Source: Hemicentrotus pulcherrimus
Lineage: Eukaryota > Echinodermata > Echinoidea > Camarodonta > Strongylocentrotidae
Length of the DNA: 64,000 nt
Direction of reading: 5' to 3'
Assembly (NCBI GenBank): GCA_003118195.1
Contig: BEXV01001183.1
Coordinates: forward strand, 1-64,000
Positions 11,186-24,373 of the stretch are shown piece after piece; position 1 is the first letter of the stretch; each line of letters begins with the position of its first letter. Under the pieces are notes generated by a model. It saw only the letters and a list, made by a program, of their open reading frames with translations, searched no databases and had not been told where the DNA came from. The translations under genes were made by a program, and so were the position numbers.

Positions 11186-11434
11186 ATTGTTGTTGATGTT
11201 GTTGATGTCCGGATATTACCAAAACGATTCATCACGACTACATTCAGTTCTCAAATCTCGAATACAAATATAGGATATAAATTCAAAATGTTTTCTCAAT
11301 TAATTCTAGAGGTATACCTCTTTTCCTGACTTGTACAATGGTGTTAATGTTGTGGTTGTTGTCTTCATATGGATATTGCCAAAACCATTCATCACGACTA
11401 CATTCAGTTCTCAAATCTCGAATACAAATAAAGG
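11186..11434 (+). repeat. Direct repeat, two copies of about 90 bp offset by 160 bp
   Basis: Copy 1 (about 11186-11274) and copy 2 (about 11346-11434) share a TGTTG-rich lead and then GGATATT(A/G)CCAAAAC(G/C) followed by ATTCATCACGACTACATTCA and CTCAAATCTCGAATACAAAT with almost no differences. The 70 bp between them is unrelated. Confidence 0.9.
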
Positions 11435-13947
11435 AAAGCATAGTGATGTCATGGATTAATAATATACAGTAATTTTATTCATTGTGTTTGAGGTCTCTTC
11501 TTTTCATTAAAGGAGAGATTTGAATGATGACAACAAAATGTAAAACGAAGAAATTTACTTTATTCTGAGGTGTGTGTTCACAGTGGTATCTTAGGCACTC
11601 TTATGGACCAAAATATTAAAGCCATACATATTTGTTTTCTATAATTATTCTTTGTTGTTGACAAACCTCGTTTTGAATTCATGATCAAAGTCATGAGATT
11701 TTGATAATCAATATAGAAGATCATAGAAGATAATCATTAGCTATGACCAAGTGACTTTGTAATGTATGAAGTAACAATCATCGCAACCTCACAAGGCTTT
11801 CAGTGCTCACAAGTTCACACAATGTACGAGAAAACGAATTTTGAGTAAGACATTGGTAGTTGGACAAGCACACGTGACATGAAAGAAACAGTTTTCACAT
11901 GCGCTTTCATTTCATTTTTTGTTATAGGATGTATATTTTACTCTTTTCAACAACATAAAAATAAACATTTGTCGTCAAACAACAGATAATAGTATGATAG
12001 CTCTACAAAGAATTTCATATTGATCCCCTTTATATGACTTCATTTTTGTAATCGCGAACATTGAGATTGATAATAAAAGTAAATTTAGATTGAAATAGCT
12101 CTATATTCTATTATAGCATTTCTGCTCTTCTAAAGGGGAACACATACTTCAACCAAGATTTTATCAGATTTATACACGAAATTTACCAGGCTAATTACAT
12201 GGTGAAACTATCCGTTATATTCACAAATAGCAATCTTTCATTTACAGCTTATTTGCATTTGAATATATACATACCATCTTAGTACTTATTCAGTGATACA
12301 AACAATGGGACCACCTGACCTATGCTATATGGATATTGTCTACAATTAATATCAGAGGAGTCTAACATTGACATAAAAATGATATGTTTGTCTTCAATAA
12401 CTTTCACCTGGTACTCTCGGACTCCTTCCTTCATTTATTTTAGGATCGCATTCCTTCATGGGAATCATTCTTTCAAAACAAGATTAGGATTAAAAAACAA
12501 TATCATGCACCTTTTCTATCATTCTGACAAAAGCAATTAACTGCATTAAATGATTGTTTTCCCTTACACATGTTTCACTATTTTGTGGGTGTTTTTTTGT
12601 AAAGAAAAAAAAGGTGAAAGAAAGAAATCATAATAATGTATAAAAAGCTGACGCTGAAAGGTAATGTCGTATACTGCACGATTGCTTAATTACTACACAA
12701 GAGATCATTTTCATGAATATGAAACCACACTGTATATATCTTTAAGAGGTTATACAAATCAAATAAAAATATACATATATATCAACACAACATTGATTTG
12801 AGGAATTACAAATCAGCAGTTATTTAAGCACATTGTTAATTATACATTAGCTAATCTTGACAATGATAAAACCACTTCAAGGTACAATTATTTATATCAA
12901 ACCGCGTCTTGTGTTTATGGATTTAAAGAGAAAGAGACAGTCATCGGCCATTTACACTGACTTGATAGTATGAACATCACCAACTCCATGTATCCGTACA
13001 TATTTTCAAACGTGGGTCATTAGTGGGAAGTTGAAGTATAGATCGGGAGAAATAAATTCTAAGCCAAAATCTTGGAGAAAATATTGGAAATGAAGCCAAC
13101 GGACAGGTCAGGAATGTTTTTAGTCTTTGCTGTAAAAAGGTGTTGATGTTGTACAAACCTGCAAGGAATATTGTGAAGAAGAAATAGAGAGAAGGGGGAC
13201 ATATACAGAGGAGAGGAGAAGGGAGAGAGTTGGCAAGAATGAAGTAGGAGATAGAAAGACGAAAAGAAAGATACACAGGCGGAAAGAAAGATAAATGGGG
13301 TGGTGAATAAAAACAAATTTAACACTTTTAACAAATGTAAAATCACGGCAAACCTAATTGCCCATAGCCTGACAAATTAATTAGCTTCTCAAAGCATTCA
13401 AATCAATTGTATGTTTTTATGAATTTCACTGAATTCTCGTAACTCTTTTCTTTTCTCACCACGCCCAGATGGTCATGAAATAGCATTTTCAATCAATACA
13501 ACCCAACATAATTATTCTAAACTTGACATTTTACGAAATAAAAGAGCACAATATCTATTCGTGACCATTTCAAGAGTCTCCTATTGTTTCTCGAAAGAGC
13601 AATGATGATAAATGATAACAACCGGATCATTCCCAGTGGTATCTTTATCTGTTTTTAATCAGGATATTATCAAACAGACTAGTTTGTTCACCCATGTCAA
13701 ATTAACCAGGATGAAGTGCAATTATAAAATATTTGGTTTACTCAGAGAGAGATCCGCCCAAAGTCTTACAGAATTTGGCCACATTGGTTTAATAGTAGTA
13801 TAATTGATATTACTCATAATACCGGAAAATATGCGGCACAGCTGTAATAAACAGTCTTTTCCAACTTTGTGATAGTGTGAAGAATCAGATTTGGGGAAGT
13901 GACAGAGAAGGGCGCCCTCTCGGCCATCTTTGCTAATCCCACAAACA
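11435..13947. other. Non-coding DNA downstream of the peptide gene
   Basis: This span should hold the 3'UTR exon of the peptide gene if the donor at 13953 is used, but no acceptor and polyadenylation signal pair stood out. A purine-rich stretch lies at about 13180-13300. Confidence 0.5.
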
Positions 13948-13959
13948 ACTTACCTGCTT
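13948..13959 (-). other. 3'UTR splice donor of the peptide gene
   Basis: After the TAA the minus strand reads AAGCAG|GTAAGT, a textbook donor. A splice here would lie well under 50 nt past the stop, so it should not trigger nonsense-mediated decay, and the 3'UTR would continue in an exon at lower coordinates. I could not identify that exon or its polyadenylation site. Confidence 0.5.
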
Positions 13960-14096
13960 TTATTGGGAATCGAGCTGCTGGTCTGATCGTTTGCCGCTGT
14001 TGAGAAGATTCCTCAGTCTGTTGACATTCTTCATCATTCTCCAGTTGTCAACATTAGCAAGGCCAAGGTGTTTTACAGATCCTCGTTTTGACATGG
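13960..14096 (-). CDS. Coding exon 2 of the peptide precursor: one amidated peptide between Lys-Arg sites
   Basis: The exon follows a long T-rich tract ending in CTACAG (acceptor AG at 14098-14097). Its first two bases, CC, complete the phase-1 codon of exon 1 as Ala. It then encodes 44 residues to TAA (13962-13960), making a 100-residue precursor. Layout: MSKR; a 30-residue block beginning GSVKHLGLA and ending RLRNLLNSG; KR; then the tail SDQQLDSQ. Convertase cleavage at both KR sites, removal of basic residues and amidation using the Gly would leave a 29-residue amide with no Cys, one Trp and a basic, probably helical C-terminal half. Single-copy peptides of this shape are usual among neuropeptides and class B receptor ligands. 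The family is unrecognised: resemblance to secretin/PTH-like or PDF-type peptides is only superficial. Six bases after the stop, CAG|GTAAGT looks like a 3'UTR donor. Confidence 0.8.
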
Positions 14097-14170
14097 CTGT
14101 AGACAATGGAAACAAAACAAAATATCTTTACGTTTTAATTCCATACATCGGTAATGATATTCCGCCGTTC

Positions 14171-14537
14171 TTAAAGGGATCCGGTAACTTTGTCTCAGAT
14201 TCTGAAACAAAATTCAGGATTTAGCTCAAGATGCAATGATAATTATAAACCTTTAGGTCAGTCAGGAATCCCATGACTTTTACGAGCCGATCAACTGCCT
14301 GATTATCAAGATAATCATGATTGGAATTACAAATTTTGAAAACCGTTCGCCTGACGGTTTTCATAACACTACAGTCCATTGGGGAAAACGAGCATGGTAA
14401 AACCGGTCACTCAAAGATTTTTACTTTTTTGAGGAACTTCTTGATCATTTTGAAGCGCATTTTTTTTTTAGGGCTTCAATATGATAACACGTAGGGCCGT
14501 GTATCTCAGATTTAACATTGTTACACGATCCCTTTAA
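14171..14537. mobile_element. MITE with TTAA flanks, copy 1
   Basis: Left end TTAAAGGGATCCGGTAAC; right end reversed TTAAAGGGATCGTGTAAC, so about 18 bp of near-perfect terminal inverted repeat, with TTAA at both outer edges (14171-14174 and 14534-14537) as expected of a TTAA-targeting, piggyBac-type insertion. No ORF. It lies in the intron about 75 bp from the exon 2 acceptor. A second copy is at 28199-28536. Confidence 0.75.
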
Positions 14538-17500
14538 GACATCGGACGAGACCAAAAAATTGGCTTCCATTTTAGAGTACAAAACAATTCTTTTGATGAA
14601 GTCTCATATATGTGGTTTGAAATCGTTCACGGAGCTCGCTTTTGGACTTTCTGGAGCTTTATTTGTGTTTTCCTGGTTTCGATTTGACCAGGCTTAGGAA
14701 CTGACTACATTTTTTCAATTAGAGTAAAGATAGCTAACTATAAAAACAAATATAAAAACATAAATGGGGGGGGGGGGCGCGAATTGATCCCATTAAAAAA
14801 GATTTTGTCAATATTGGGCGTACACAAATGGTTATCGGTATCTATTCTTTTCTTCTTCTAAATAATGTATTTATTTTCTTCGGAACATACGACGAAAAAT
14901 AAACGGAAGGAAGGGAAGAAAATGTCATCTTCTGATACTCCTATGATTTCTTTGTTGTTGTTATAACATTGACTTTAAAAAAAATTATCGTCCAATTCGG
15001 TTTGAAGTGGTGTGATGTCTAAGACATGAAAACTTGATTAGCCTGAGAGTGTTTATCTGAATGTTATGCTTTGGTATTCCTGCTCAAAGAGCATGTTATT
15101 GGATGACTTGAAACCGTGGCTGAAAGGGTGATGTATCATTCATTAAAATGTATCAATGCGTGACATGTCTGTCAAAACTGCACACCCAGCGCGGTATTAT
15201 TTTATAATCATTCATTCTCCTTTGATTCTGTTGGCGTTTTCTTGCGAATGGCGTCAAGGATGAATGGTATGGCATAAAGCTTTTTGGAAGGTTAATAGAG
15301 AAAGTAAAGGGACGTTCTTTCGGTCAGCTTCTTTTCCGGTGCTGAACAGAGCCCGAAGGTCGCCTTCTCTCGTTATAAAGACGAAAATAAACAGCCACTT
15401 GAGAGAGAGAGATGGTGCCTTCAGGTCACGTGACTTTTAAAGCATTGACATTGGCGCCATGAATGCATTTCTTAGCCCATGGCAATTACGTCTGTTTTTC
15501 TTCATATCACGCTAACTGTAATTAAGACCCATGCAGGGTAGTTCTCATCATCTATGTCCAATAAAGTACAGGATATGAACAAACGACTACTTTTCATTCT
15601 CATTTGTCATATTATTTTTGTCCAAGGAGTGGGTGTATAGATTGTGAATGAAACAACAGTACGACAAAAAGGAAGAAAAAGAAACTTTATTGGGGAAGGG
15701 AAATAATGAGAAACCAAAAACATATAAAACGATGAATCTTACGAGATACCAAGAATCGCAAACAATGTGGAAAGGGATTCATGGCTAAGACGGGAAGAAA
15801 CAGAAAATATTGGTGTTTGTTAGTTAGATCACACAGGCGGGGAGTCGACTGGTATCGTATTTTCGAAAGTTGATGACGCATGACAGTACACATGATTGGC
15901 CAGGGCTTCCCGGGAGACTCGAACTGGTCACCAGCTTCCTCACTGTGACGCAACTAAAGGAATCACAAATCTATTATTTCCAATCATTATATATTTTCAA
16001 CCAAACACAAGAATGAACTGAGCAAGATGCAGTAACCGCCGACGAAGGACATCTTCTGAATGAACAAAGATTTGTCCTTTTTATTTTAATGCGGTTATTT
16101 AGTTTTGCTTCTTTTACGGATGTTAGTTTCCCAGAAAAAAAACTTGCCTGAAACTTTTCATTTTCCGTACAACAAATTTGACGGTGCAGCTAGATAAGAG
16201 GCAAAAAGATATTTTGAACCGTGAAAAGAAAAGAAAGTTTGCAAGCAGATTGTCTTTTTAATGCGTGACATTAGCGAAATATGATGTAGACTTTGAGCTA
16301 AAGGGTATCCAACAAGGCGATACCTCAAAGTAAACAAACGCAAAACACTTAACTGACGGAGAATATCTGACAGTAGAATGTGTATTGCTGTTTTGGTACA
16401 GGTGTTTTGGGTCATTCTATCTGTTTTCATAAAGGATATGATCTACTGACCGAAATCTTTTGAATGATAAGTTGATGGTTGACTCATTTTTACAAAGGAG
16501 AATGATCCGACCTAATTTGTGATTAAACACCAAGATCCCTGTCTGAATAATGCATGTACAATAACAATCGCAGATGGTAATTATTATATTTCTACAAACC
16601 ATTGGGACATTTATATTCAATATTCACTACTTTTAAATCATAACGTAGGGCCCGAAGAACACCGTAGATGAAAAGCATTTGTTTTTCTTTACATTGACAA
16701 GTTCTTTTTAACTTCGATATAGGGAATACCATTCCAAGTCAATAAAGCCAATGGTCACATATTTCACAATTATTTATCATACCCAGATCTTAATAGTGTA
16801 ACGCATGATATACGATACGAGTATGGTTTTACCTAATCTATTCTGTATTATTATATCATATATTTCAGATAAATTATTTGCCTGTTAGTTCGTGTTACAA
16901 CATGTGTGTGTGTGTGTTTTTTTTTGGCCAATGTTTCACTTATAAAAAAAACAAAGAAGATAAACGAACTTAACACCGCTTTAAGTCATAGACCAAATAC
17001 TTCAAGTAATCTTCAAGTGAATCTAGATAGCCTTATCGCGAAATAAAACTATACCAAATTATTTCTCCTTTTTTCATCCATCGCCAGCCATCTGCTTTCC
17101 CTTTTAAATTGTGTATACCGCCTTCCTTTGTATCATTCATCTATCAAGCATTCCAACAGTCATCTATTTCCATTGACATCTATGTCACCCGTCAAACTTC
17201 AAACTTATTTCCATGGTTGATTACTTCTACTTCCGGGAGCTGATGTTGAATTGTGAATTACACTACCCTATACCCGACCGACCCGCAGGGGTTGTATTTT
17301 GTATTTATCCAAACACAAGAACAGGCATCAATCTTCTACAATACTCCTGGTATTTACTTTACTCAATACCGCACTCCTCTCTTCCTATATCTACATTTGA
17401 TATTGCTTTGAATATATATGGATAACTGGAACGGGCTTTGCCCTGAGCGTTGAGGCGCATTTCCCAGGTATCCATTTAATCACCTGCAAAAATGCATTAT

Positions 17501-18967
17501 TTCTCTTCCCTTTCCTTTGGATTTTTTTGTCATCTGTTCTCACACGAGGCCGATAGATTTAGTTGAAGTCTTATCTATTCATACACGCCCAACATTATTC
17601 AGGCCAAACGTCAGAAGTTCAAATTTATTCATTTTCTTTTCCAAAAACTCTTCCATCTTAATGCCGTAAACGTTTCCCCGGGTCGTATCTGTTGTCAACG
17701 TCTACCTATCGATCATTATCGCACCCTACCTGTCCGTCTCCTTAATTGTTTCATCCCTCATCTTTCGTATCTACCATCACTCTCTCTTTCACCTTTCTTC
17801 CATCAATCAATATTTTGAATTTCCTCTCTACCATCTCATCATCCAGGCAATCCCTTCTTTCTTTACCCCTTTTGCTGGATCATGTCAATCACACCACGAA
17901 GTTATCATTCTATTATCCGTTCATTGAGTTTACTTCGTATAGTTAACTTCGTTGTATTCCTAGTATCCTGTATTCACCCTTTTTCATCAATCAACATGCA
18001 GTGTTAAAATCTTAATTTATTGTTGTTATTTTCTATCAATAGTTTGAAAGATTCCCTTCCACTTTGCATTATTGTTCGTGCAGTACACTTTGGAAGTGAT
18101 GGCTACAACTTTATATATTTAAAACAAAGCACTCTTAAGTGTCTATAAACTTCTATATACAGCGACGCCCTCTAAAATAGTCTTAAATATAGAATAAAAC
18201 TCAAAGTGCACTATTGAGGCGTAACGTAATATAAATATAATCTTTACCCCTATATCTTTTTAACTTCTTCTCAATTCCGTTATTAAAATTGGCAGTATGT
18301 AGTAGGTATTTTTACACTTGCGTACGCTAGTACAATTTGTGTGTCCTTTCAAAAATATAAACAAACTTGGGATGATATAATTATGAGCTAATCATCAGAA
18401 CGATTCCTTTATTTGATGCACTGAACATCTCTAAATGAACAAGAAAAAAATGATCAGAAGTTTCCGGCTGCATAAGAACTTACGTTTCCAAACTATGAAA
18501 GAAATATGTAATTATTCTAAGCTTCTACATTTAAAATTATGATGAGATATTAATGGAGGTAGAATATATGGCCCATGGGCTTAATCTGTAGCGATGTGCA
18601 TAGTTTCCTCACAGATTTCCATGGGAAGCATTTCCCCTTACATGCCCCCTGGCGAGATGAGTGCTAATGCCAGCTATATATCCCGATAAATCCGACTACC
18701 GGGCCAAATAACTGTAGCAGCCATATAATAATGATTGTTTTGGTGGTTAAAATTTCTACTGTCTTTCAAATTTAAGAGGATATCTAAGAAGCATTTTCGA
18801 TTACAATATGGAAATATGAATGTTCATACAGATGGGGTCTGATTACGAGAAGGACACTGGAACAAACATATCTTACAGTCATCAAGGCTACCATAAGTCC
18901 CTTTCGTATGGATTAGATGGTAAACATTCGTGTGGTCATTGACATAGATTATTTTGGCATTTTATAC

Positions 18968-19060
18968 AATTATGCTTTCTCTCTCTCACTCTCTCTCATC
19001 TCTCTATTTCTCTGTCTATTTCTCTGTCTATTTCTCTTTCTCTTTCTCTCCCCATCTCTT
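18968..19060. repeat. CT-rich microsatellite
   Basis: (CT)n with a TTTCTCTGTCTA 12-mer repeated twice inside it. Confidence 0.9.
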
Positions 19061-19417
19061 CAAGGTATATCTTTACTTTTTGATTAAGTTACGTAATTTT
19101 TGCTTCTATCTTATCCCTGATGAGTGGTGGATTTAGGGCGCTGTTACTGTATTAACAACCGATATTTTTTTTTCCTTTTTTGAAATATAATTTTGTCATA
19201 ATCACCAAAACATTCACACAAGTGGAAGAAAAGGCGAGATTAAAATTCAATACAGAAAAGATTAAATCAATACAAAACTTGAATGAAAGAAAAACATCGA
19301 AATAGAACCAATGTTTGAAATGTTGTATGAATATTTTCTTTGAGTAAGTTACCTGAAAACGTGAACATATAGTAAGCGTATTATAAAAAAGCATTTAAAG
19401 CGTGAGATAAAGATGAG

Positions 19418-19470
19418 ATAGAGAGAGAGAGAGTGAGTGAGAGATCGCGGGTGGAGGGGGAGAAAGAGAT
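19418..19470. repeat. Short GA-rich tract
   Basis: GATAGAGAGAGAGAGAGTGA followed by GTGAGAGATC and a GGAGGGGGAGAAAGAG run. Confidence 0.75.
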
Positions 19471-21090
19471 GGGGTGGGTCGGAAAATTAAGTCGATCGTT
19501 TAGACATGACAGAAAAAACATAAATTTGTCTGTTATAACCAAATACACACGTTAAAAGTGTCAGGAAGCAAGATCATAATCATGAATGCCAACAAGGATA
19601 GAATTTACAATAGGGTTGATTTTCTCGCGGTAGGCCTAGAACCTTTTTTTTTTTTCTTGCTTAAAATTAAAATCAAATTTACGAACACTGAAATTATTAT
19701 TCTTATCGAAACTCCATGAATGTATTTACATTTACATTCTAAGGCTAAATGATAAACAGTTTACTTTTTACCAAGAATTGGTCCAAAATAAGAACGATAT
19801 ACATTTATGTATTAAGCATTACAATGTGAATGTGATACAGATATTAGATTCTGACAATATTCTCTGTTTTTTATCTTTTTTTGTGTGGTTCTGGCTTGAC
19901 GTTGTGAACATGACAAGTCCATTTACTTCGCTGCCCGAAACTAGTTTAAAGTGCAAATATCGTATCCTATGCGGATGTGATATTTTCGTGAGAGAACTCG
20001 GTATTGCCTTCAACAATTATTTTCACATAATGAGTTTTATGCCTTGTTCCATTCCAATTCGACTCTAGAGTTCAATCAAATTTCAAACATGACTTAGGAT
20101 TAAAAAAAAAAAACGAATAACGAAATGAAACATAAACCTGGAGAAAACATAATTAAGGTGTTGTCGCTGAGGGGTTTGCCGAACGACAAACCCGTTACAC
20201 TTTGAGTTGAGCCCTCGGGTAATGAGAAATAAGACGTGATCATCGTCTAAATAACCCCTTTAGGATGCATATACAGAGGCGCAACAAAATAACTTGGATT
20301 ACCAAGGCATTAAAAGGACGATAGATTGACTTCATTATCCATCCATCATCTTACTCGTCTTTCGTTATCTCGTAGGAGTTTAACGTGCATGATGAACGAG
20401 ACATTAACCTGATTACGTTTCCTTTAAATGATATACCTTTAAGCTTAACAATTCAGGGTCAATTTTTGGATTCCGTAAAGACATTGCAATTTATTTTAAT
20501 CCTCGAAGCTTATTTTAATTTAAACAGAAATGCACCCCTTTAGAAGTCAACATTTTTTTGTATTATACTATGTTACTATCAAGACAACTTCGAGTTCAGA
20601 ATTTCTATATTTTCTTCATTTTATTTAAGGATAAATTTTATTCCATGTTTATCGAAGTAAAAGCCATCCAGAATTGTAAATCTATGTTCTTGAATCCCAA
20701 ACCTTTTCTTATGAAATATATTTAAAGTCTTTTCATGACGATAAATTGTTGTTTGAAAAGAAAAAAAAACTTAAAGTTTTTGCATGAAATAGAAGCTTTG
20801 ATTGATGACCAGAAAGCAGTGGTGTATATTTCCATGTTTTGTCTGCCCTTGGGCTATTATATGATACAGTAAACATCCAAGTTTCCTCACAAAATAAGCT
20901 GAAGAAAGCATTATATTCCAGTTCTCTCGATATAATCGGGCATTTTAAAAGATTAGCTGCAGGCACAATGATTCACTGAATAAGAAGAGAGACAATCCAA
21001 CTTTGACTGGAAATGTGACTCGTTTAATATGAGAAAATGGAATAGAGAGATGAGGACGGACAGGGAAAAATGAGATGAAGAGTACACGAT

Positions 21091-21150
21091 GGAGAGAGAG
21101 AGAGAGAGAGAGAGAGGGGGAGAGAGAGAGAAAGAGAGAGGGGGAAGGAG
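21091..21150. repeat. (GA)n microsatellite
   Basis: A GA run of about 25 bases followed by GGGGG and a second GA run. Overlapping minus-strand open frames rich in Ser and Leu are artefacts. Confidence 0.95.
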
Positions 21151-22194
21151 AGCACAAGGGAAGGAAGAGCAGAAGGGCTCAAGCAATACGAATAAAGGGT
21201 GAAGTTAAGTTTCAAGAGGGAAACAGAAAAATCTAGGGGACAATTGAAAGGATTGTGCAACGATGGTAATAGCTTTTCGATTACAACTAAAGTTTTTCTA
21301 AACTGGTTTGTACTAAAATTACAGGCTCAAGTGGTAAGTATTAATACAGATGAACCAAATTACAGCATTTTAAAAGATATGCAGGCTTGTTTCTTTTTTT
21401 TTTCCGGCAGTAATCATGCTTTGTTCTTGGGGTAGGCGTAATGGTGAGGTGGTAATGATTAGGTTTTTTGAAAGATTTATGTTAAGATGTTTTATGGATA
21501 TAATTATATACGCTTTCACCCTTTATCGGACTCATATCTTGCGCATATTGTAGTTATTAAACTTACATGGTTATTTTCTTAAAACAAAACAGAAACCCAA
21601 ACAAACAAAGAAACATAAACAATGGAGTGCCATTTTCCCTAAACCTTTACAGGTATAGAACGCCTCCGGTTTAAAAGAATATGGCGCCTGCATTCATTTA
21701 CGGATAGGTAAAGTAAAACTTAAATCTTAAACGTGATGCAGAGTTCAAGTAATTAAACCTGACAGATATTAAGTAATTCATGAAATGGATGGTCTGCATG
21801 GTCCATCAAAATGCACACAAAACTAAAGAACAACTAAAATCGTGTTCAGTTAAAAGCAATAATAGTATGCATATAATTATTAGCGTTACGCTGTATAGGA
21901 ATAACAAGATCAATTTTCTTATTTTTCACTTTCCTTTCTTATACGCCATCAAGTATACATTTTTATTTTTAATCAGAGGCGTTATTATTAGTTATCATTC
22001 ACCATAACTATAATAACGTGCTAAGGTCTGATTTATTCAGGATAGCAACATCGGTATTAACACTGTTCCGCTTTATGCAGGCCCTGTATGCATAACCTCA
22101 GCATTGCCAGGTTATCCATCATTTCATAAAACTCATCTGGATCAAGGGGAATAAATGAGAGCAAAACACCTTGTCCAAAAATGTAAACACCAAG

Positions 22195-22260
22195 TACGAA
22201 TCGAACCCGGGACCTCTCGTATGAGAGTCAAGAGCATTCGTTAGCGTACCGCCATATGGC
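22195..22260 (-). mobile_element. tRNA-derived SINE head
   Basis: On the minus strand a GGTTCGATTCG B box (22197-22207, one mismatch to consensus) is preceded by a small hairpin CTCTCATACGAGAG in the anticodon-arm position and by GGCGGTACGCTAACG where an A box would be, although that box is degraded. Related sequence may extend to about 22030. Too decayed to be a functional tRNA gene. Confidence 0.5.
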
Positions 22261-24345
22261 AACAATGATACCTACATTCTTAAAGAGATAGTTGAGTTTT
22301 GTTTCAAAGGGCGCTACAGAATTATATATTTTTGTGAGATAATGAAAAACTGGGTGTCAAATTTGAAAGAACATAAAATTTAAATGTCAAAATTATCTTT
22401 GTTTGATCAAAATCAGTTCAGAGACGGCTGAAATATTCATAAATATAACAATTTTTTAATATTTGCGGTGAACCACAAATATTCGGTAATTTTGAACTAG
22501 CCGTTGGAAAACGATATAGCGCCTTAAACGTTCCATTCAAGCCAATGCCAATATTGGCTATTGTTGACTTTTTCGTGTTGGTTACCATACGTACAATCAG
22601 CCGGCCCGTGTATTGTTATTATTCATTAAGTAATTAACGGTCTTCATATTTGTTTCAAGGTTGAGCTGAATTGGTATGATCGTACAGTTTTTCATCTAAA
22701 TTCACACATTGTAGAGTTTTAAATTACCTTCATAGCAACCTTAGGTTCTAAAAGGACACTAGAAATGTTGTAAATAAGAATAAGAGCAATAACCATGCAC
22801 TTTGAAGGCATTTGAAGTCTTAAACAAGAACTCAACATTCCCTTTAAACATTAACAATAAATCGGATTTGAATTTGTCATGTTCTATTTTTCTTATTAGT
22901 AGAACTCGATATAACCTTAACATAACTGGTCCCATTTCTTCCTTTAAATCATGGATCCGGAAAATCACAAACATAAAACCTTTACCAGACTTGAACTTCG
23001 TAATTGGGAGAGTAATGTGGTTCCTGTATTGAATTTTCTAAGGATCTATTTTCAGTATGGTGCGATAGGCAACGCTACTCATGGGGAATCAAACGTATCT
23101 CATGTTATACGCATTGCAGGTGTAACAAACAGCGCACACTATATCATGATTAGAAAAATAAAAAAAATAATGCACTCAAGCAAATTAAAGGTGTTTCTAA
23201 AACATGTTCTGATTTCTGTCGCAGCGTATTTATTGTATTCCGTTCTTGCTGATATGGATATTTTGTAAAGACGTAATCTTGTTGATTATATGGTACCCAC
23301 AGCCCCAACTTCCCTTCCAATCTTTAATAACGCCCAATTATACACGCACACATAACTAACGAACAAACAGTGCATATTTATTGCAATATAAACCTTCATC
23401 ACCTAATATCCAAGCACTGTGATTACTTTTCAGAATGCTTAGTAATTTCAGTACTGTAAATAATTACAACAAGTGTAGTGATATTGAGTTTCTTCTCAGA
23501 ATAAGAGCACACATCATTTCTGTAAAAATATATCTTTAATTGGTATTTGTCCTGATTGCCTCCAGTATGTAATATTTCATTTCAAATTCTCCTTCCTTTG
23601 ACACTTACTTAATATTTGTGTAGGTGATTTATCATATTAGAGAGTACGACACATTGATCAGTTGATATGTTAAACAACAAAATGAAACCGATTAAACAAT
23701 ATGTCGTGTTACAATCCATAAACAACCTCTGGACATATTGTAATTAAATGCTGTCTAGCGAATGAATTAACAAAGCGTCAACCAATTTATAAACGTATGC
23801 TGTGTGTTACAGAGTTTTTGATGGCAACATAAAATTCCTATCGCTATACGAATGATCCTAAAATATGTTGACCCAGTCAACAAGTAGTTGAGCCCTTTAT
23901 TAGTTAAGGTCAGAATGTAAAGAACATCATTCTTTACAGTTTCTAGATAAAAAAAGGTCCTTGTTTTGTAATGTAAAGTAATGTTCATTCTCATTTTCAA
24001 TAAAGGTAACAGGAACTCTGAGTATCGCTGTACGAATAATACAATTTTCGTAAATAACTTTAATGATACCTAGTATAAATAATTATTTAAAAGAATTCCA
24101 TACTTTGATCTCCACTCATAAAGCTTCGTCATTTGGGTTGATTGTTTTTTTCAAACGTTTAATGAACCACTAATCTGCTAATGATAGGCCATTATGAAAT
24201 TGGAGAGGAGGCGAAGTGAACTGACACACATGAAGAAAAAAAAAAGAAATTGTAGAACAGGTATGTTAGAATGAGCAATGTACTAAATAATGAGACTGGA
24301 GTCTTAGTTATTAAAGTCGACCATATTGGCATTGAGAGCGCGGAA

Positions 24346-24373
24346 GGGGAGGGGAGGGGAGGGGAGGGGATGG
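24346..24373 (+). repeat. (GGGGA)n repeat, potential G-quadruplex
   Basis: Five successive G4 blocks separated by single A, then ATGGG. In the intron, on the strand opposite the gene's coding strand; the transcript would be C-rich here. Confidence 0.8.

Noticed and set aside
13991..14224. Plus-strand frame with a hydrophobic, signal-peptide-like start
   Set aside because: It is the antisense shadow of exon 2 of the peptide gene and runs into the MITE. The minus strand has matched splice sites and the peptide grammar; this strand has neither.
15687..15953. Minus-strand open frame after an acceptor-like TTCCTTTAG, considered as an extra exon of the peptide gene
   Set aside because: In the phase required by exon 1 it hits a stop almost at once. 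Its start contains a degraded B-box-like AGTTCGAGTCT, so it is more likely old SINE sequence.
22951..23268. 105-codon plus frame in the intron
   Set aside because: No recognised domain; overlaps equally open frames on other registers.
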